The position numbers and the translations under genes are program-made. Source: Acidobacteriota bacterium (GTDB lineage Bacteria > Acidobacteriota > Terriglobia > Terriglobales > Acidobacteriaceae). From it: a DNA stretch of 64,000 nucleotides. The stretch lies in assembly GCA_031296115.1 (NCBI GenBank), contig JARLGI010000036.1, positions 1 to 64,000 on the forward strand, given 5' to 3'. Positions within the stretch are counted from its first letter, which is position 1. Every line of letters starts with the position of its first letter. Shown here in pieces: positions 61,323 through 64,000 of the stretch. The notes under the pieces were generated by a model. It searched no databases. It had not been told where the DNA came from and saw nothing but the letters and a program-made list of their open reading frames with translations.

Positions 61323-62294
61323 ATGACTTTGAGCCAACCCAAGACCTTACTCTTGCTGAAGCCCCGGGGCTTCTGTGCCGGCGTGGTGCGCGCCATTGAC
61401 ATCGTCCGCATCGCCCTGGAAACCTTCGGAGCGCCCATCTACGTCCACAAAGAGATTGTCCATAACCGCCACGTGGTGGACGAGTTGAGCGCCAAGGGCG
61501 CCATCTTTGTGGACAGCGTGGAAGAAGTCCCAACCGGCGAGCGCGTCATCTACAGCGCCCACGGGGTTGCACCCGAAGTGCGGGAGTCGAGCAAGCTGCG
61601 CGAACTGCGCGTGATTGATGCGACCTGTCCGCTGGTGACCAAGGTCCATGTAGAGGCCGTGAAGTTTGCCCGTGAAGGCTATTCGCTGATCCTGATTGGA
61701 CACCACGACCACGATGAGGTCATCGGCACCCTCGGCGAAGCTCCGGCAGTGACCCAGGTAGTGGACGCGCCCGAGGACGTTGACAACCTGCATGTCCCCG
61801 ATCCCGACCGGTTAGCTTACCTAACGCAGACCACGTTGAGCCTCGACGAAACGACGCATGTGATCGAGGCCCTGCGCAAGCGCTTTCCCAACATCAAGGG
61901 CCCGCACGCGCAGGACATCTGCTACGCGACGGAGAATCGCCAGACAGCGGTGAAGGAAGTCGCTAGCGAGTGCGATCTGCTGCTGGTGGTAGGCTCGGAC
62001 AACAGCTCGAACTCGAACCGGCTGGTGGAAGTGGCGTGCAACCTGGGCACGCGGTCGTATCTCATCGAGAACTTCCGCTCAATTCAGCCGGACTGGCTGG
62101 AAAACGTAAACACCGTCGGCCTGACCGCCGGCGCCTCGGCCCCCGAGATCCTGGTGCAGGAAGTGGTGCATTTCCTGGCGGAGCAAGGCTTCACCAACAT
62201 GCGCGAGGTGGAAGTGATGCCGGAGCATGTGCGCTTCGGCCTGCCGCCGGAGATCGTGGAGGCCATTGGCGCTGCGCCCGCTATGGCGGAGTAA
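61323..62294 (+). CDS. ispH: 4-hydroxy-3-methylbut-2-enyl diphosphate reductase
   Basis: 323 residues. The three [4Fe-4S] cysteines are in PRGFCAGVVRAI, DATCPLVTKVH and DICYATENRQ. TNST-like VGSDNSSNSNRLVEVA and GLTAGASAPEILV complete the active site. It makes IPP and DMAPP in the non-mevalonate pathway. The ATG at 61323 is the family start. The squalene-hopene cyclase gene begins 7 bp after its stop, so the two probably form an isoprenoid/hopanoid operon. Confidence 0.96.
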   Translation: MTLSQPKTLLLLKPRGFCAGVVRAIDIVRIALETFGAPIYVHKEIVHNRHVVDELSAKGAIFVDSVEEVPTGERVIYSAHGVAPEVRESSKLRELRVIDATCPLVTKVHVEAVKFAREGYSLILIGHHDHDEVIGTLGEAPAVTQVVDAPEDVDNLHVPDPDRLAYLTQTTLSLDETTHVIEALRKRFPNIKGPHAQDICYATENRQTAVKEVASECDLLLVVGSDNSSNSNRLVEVACNLGTRSYLIENFRSIQPDWLENVNTVGLTAGASAPEILVQEVVHFLAEQGFTNMREVEVMPEHVRFGLPPEIVEAIGAAPAMAE

Positions 62295-62301
62295 GCGAAC
62301 C

Positions 62302-64000
62302 ATGGCAGACCCAGATAATCCCGCCGAGATGCGCTTCGGCAAGATTGATGACATTCAGAGCCGGGTGGCCGCAGCCATGGACGCCGCGCGGCAATACCTG
62401 TTCTCCATCCAGGATCGCGACGAAGGCTATTGGTGCGGGGAACTGGGTGCCGATACCACGCTGGTGTCGGACTACGTTCTGCTGCATCGCCTGCTGGGCA
62501 CCGAAGATGGTACGCGCACCCAGAAGTGCGCGACCGAGATCCTCAACCGCCAGAATGGAGATGGCGGCTGGCCCATCTACAACGACGGGCCATCCAACAT
62601 CAGCGCGTCGGTGAAGGCGTATTTCGCGCTGAAGATGGCCGGCTATAGTGCGGAGCATCCGCAGCTGCAGAAGGCGCGCGAGCGGATACTGGCGCTCGGC
62701 GGCGTGACGGAAGTCAACACCTTCACCAAGATTTACCTTTGCTTCCTCGGGCAATACGATTACGACGCGGTCCCGGCCATTCCACCGGAGATCGTGCTGT
62801 TCCCCAAGTGGTTCTGGTTCAACATCTACGAGATCTCGTCATGGTCGCGGGCCATCCTGGTGCCGCTGTCGATTGCTTACGCTAAGAAGCCGTTCAAGAA
62901 AATTCCGCCGGAACAGGGCATCGAGGAGCTGTTTGTCGGAGGCCGTACCAAGAGCCGGCTGCGACTGCGCTGGGCCAAGAAGCCGGTCAGCTGGCGCAAT
63001 TTCTTCCTCGTGCTCGACCGCCTGGTGCATTTCCTGGAGAGCGTGCACGTTCGTCCTTTGCGCTCGCTGGCGCTGAAGGTGGCGGAGAAATGGATGCTGG
63101 AGCGGCTGGAGATGAGTGATGGCCTGGGGGCGATTTATCCGGGCATCATGAACTCCATCATCGCGCTGCGCTGCCTGGGCTATTCGCTGGATGACCCGCA
63201 GGTGATTCGCGCGATGGATGAGTTTGAAAGACTTGGCATCGAGGAAGAAACGACCTTCCGCATGCAGCCTTGCATGTCGCCGGTGTGGGACACGGCGTAC
63301 GCGGTGTTTGCCCTGGCGGAGAGCGGGGTCGCCGCCGCCGACCCCCGCCTGGTGCAGCCCTGCGAATGGATGCTGAAGAAGCAGGTCACGCGCCGCGGCG
63401 ACTGGTGCGTGAAGAACCGCAAGGCAGCGCCCGCCGGCTGGTACTTCGAGTTCAATAACGAGTTCTATCCGGACGTGGACGACACTGCCCAGGTCATGCT
63501 GGCGCTCAGCCGGGTGAAGACCAGCAACGAGAGCTATCACGACAGGTCGGTGCGCCGCGCGCTGGACTGGGTGCTCTCCATGCAGTGCAAGAACGGTGGT
63601 TGGGCGTCCTTCGACAAGGACAACAACCGCATGGTCTTCCAGCAGATTCCGTTTGCCGACCACAACGCCATGCTGGATCCGGCGACCGTGGACATTACGG
63701 GGCGCGTGCTGGAGTGCCTGGCCAGTTACGGATATTCGCTGAAGGACCAACTGGTTCGCCGTGCCATTGAGTTCATCAAGCGCGAGCAGGAGCCGGAAGG
63801 CTCATGGTTTGGGCGCTGGGGCGTGAATTACATTTACGGCACCATGCTGGTACTGCGCGGGCTGCAGGCCATTGGGGTGGACTATCACGAACCGTTCGTG
63901 CAGCAGGCGGTGGAGTGGCTGCGGATGATGCAGAACCCCGATGGCGGCTGGGGCGAAAGCTGCGACTCGTACGATGATGCGACGGTCAAAGGCGTGGGCC
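62302..64000 (+). CDS. shc: Squalene-hopene cyclase (3' end outside window)
   Basis: At least 566 residues in one open frame that runs off the window. QW-type repeats (QNGDGGW, QCKNGGWASFDKD, QEPEGSWFGRWGVNYIYGT, QNPDGGWGE) and the catalytic aspartate motif D391-V-D-D394-T-A are present, as is the segment WFWFNIYEISSWSRA. It folds squalene into hopene, the precursor of hopanoids that order the membrane. The start MADPDNPAEMRFG lies 7 bp after ispH. About 80-100 C-terminal residues should lie beyond 64000. Confidence 0.95.
   Translation, partial: MADPDNPAEMRFGKIDDIQSRVAAAMDAARQYLFSIQDRDEGYWCGELGADTTLVSDYVLLHRLLGTEDGTRTQKCATEILNRQNGDGGWPIYNDGPSNISASVKAYFALKMAGYSAEHPQLQKARERILALGGVTEVNTFTKIYLCFLGQYDYDAVPAIPPEIVLFPKWFWFNIYEISSWSRAILVPLSIAYAKKPFKKIPPEQGIEELFVGGRTKSRLRLRWAKKPVSWRNFFLVLDRLVHFLESVHVRPLRSLALKVAEKWMLERLEMSDGLGAIYPGIMNSIIALRCLGYSLDDPQVIRAMDEFERLGIEEETTFRMQPCMSPVWDTAYAVFALAESGVAAADPRLVQPCEWMLKKQVTRRGDWCVKNRKAAPAGWYFEFNNEFYPDVDDTAQVMLALSRVKTSNESYHDRSVRRALDWVLSMQCKNGGWASFDKDNNRMVFQQIPFADHNAMLDPATVDITGRVLECLASYGYSLKDQLVRRAIEFIKREQEPEGSWFGRWGVNYIYGTMLVLRGLQAIGVDYHEPFVQQAVEWLRMMQNPDGGWGESCDSYDDATVKGVG

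Overview
The window looks like a chromosomal segment of a GC-rich, free-living acidobacterium (Acidobacteriota, Terriglobia/Terriglobales-like). This is an inference, not a database result. It rests on the mix of gene families: a secreted VirB10-like/glycine-zipper protein, a decayed copy of a CxxxKxNGHxxGS protein family I associate with Acidobacteria, a squalene-hopene cyclase next to ispH, and very dense REP-like palindromes. Almost everything is chromosomal housekeeping or metabolism. There is no prophage, plasmid function or CRISPR array. Mobile DNA is limited to one frameshifted REP-associated transposase, one transposase remnant and many short interspersed palindromes.

Layout. 1-4.9 kb: a (ACTAACA)n tandem repeat, a FadN-type beta-oxidation enzyme (minus) with a candidate FadR-like operator and promoter about 300 bp upstream, a VIT-type transporter, a Nudix hydrolase and a small membrane protein. 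5-9.8 kb: aspS and hisS, with a frameshifted RAYT transposase bracketed by inverted REPs between them, and a gamma-carbonic-anhydrase-like protein. 10.2-13.7 kb: a receiver-domain protein, a Thermus-type 7Fe ferredoxin, an aconitase-family enzyme with its swivel domain at the N-terminus, and a frameshifted secreted protein. 13.8-19.8 kb: a cell-wall synthesis/recycling block with murA, murQ and a serine hydrolase (minus), divergent from a beta-lactamase-fold/NamZ (DUF1343) fusion. 19.8-25.2 kb: VirB10-like and SIMPL proteins, a small membrane protein, pterin carbinolamine dehydratase, an HD-GYP response regulator and lysS.

25.6-36.9 kb: a respiratory complex I cluster nuoA-C-D-H-I-J-(small ORF)-K-L-M-N. 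It has no nuoB, E, F or G. A strong terminator follows nuoA, REP composites sit before nuoL and nuoM, and one palindrome is translated inside the 3' end of nuoM. 36.9-42.3 kb: tRNA-Leu(UAA), an S4-domain protein, then a gene graveyard (TolC fragment, Kelch-like pseudogene, transposase remnant), an aminotransferase and another pseudogene. 42.4-46.8 kb: lactate permease and CstA. 47.1-54.4 kb: a CoxG-like protein divergent from a flavin reductase plus a coenzyme F420 set, cofG-cofD-cofC-cofE-cofH-npdG. 54.8-59 kb: a four-gene MacAB-type ABC export system. 59.3-64 kb: a lipoprotein, an AlkA-type glycosylase, recX, ispH and a squalene-hopene cyclase cut by the window end.

Themes. FadN, complex I, CstA and LldP suggest aerobic heterotrophic growth on fatty and organic acids. 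The NamZ fusion and MurQ suggest muropeptide turnover. The most unusual layer is the repeat ecology. At least four palindrome families keep conserved flanks while their stems vary with compensatory changes. They sit inside operons, at pseudogene breakpoints and once inside an essential-complex gene, and a possible source transposase lies in the same window.
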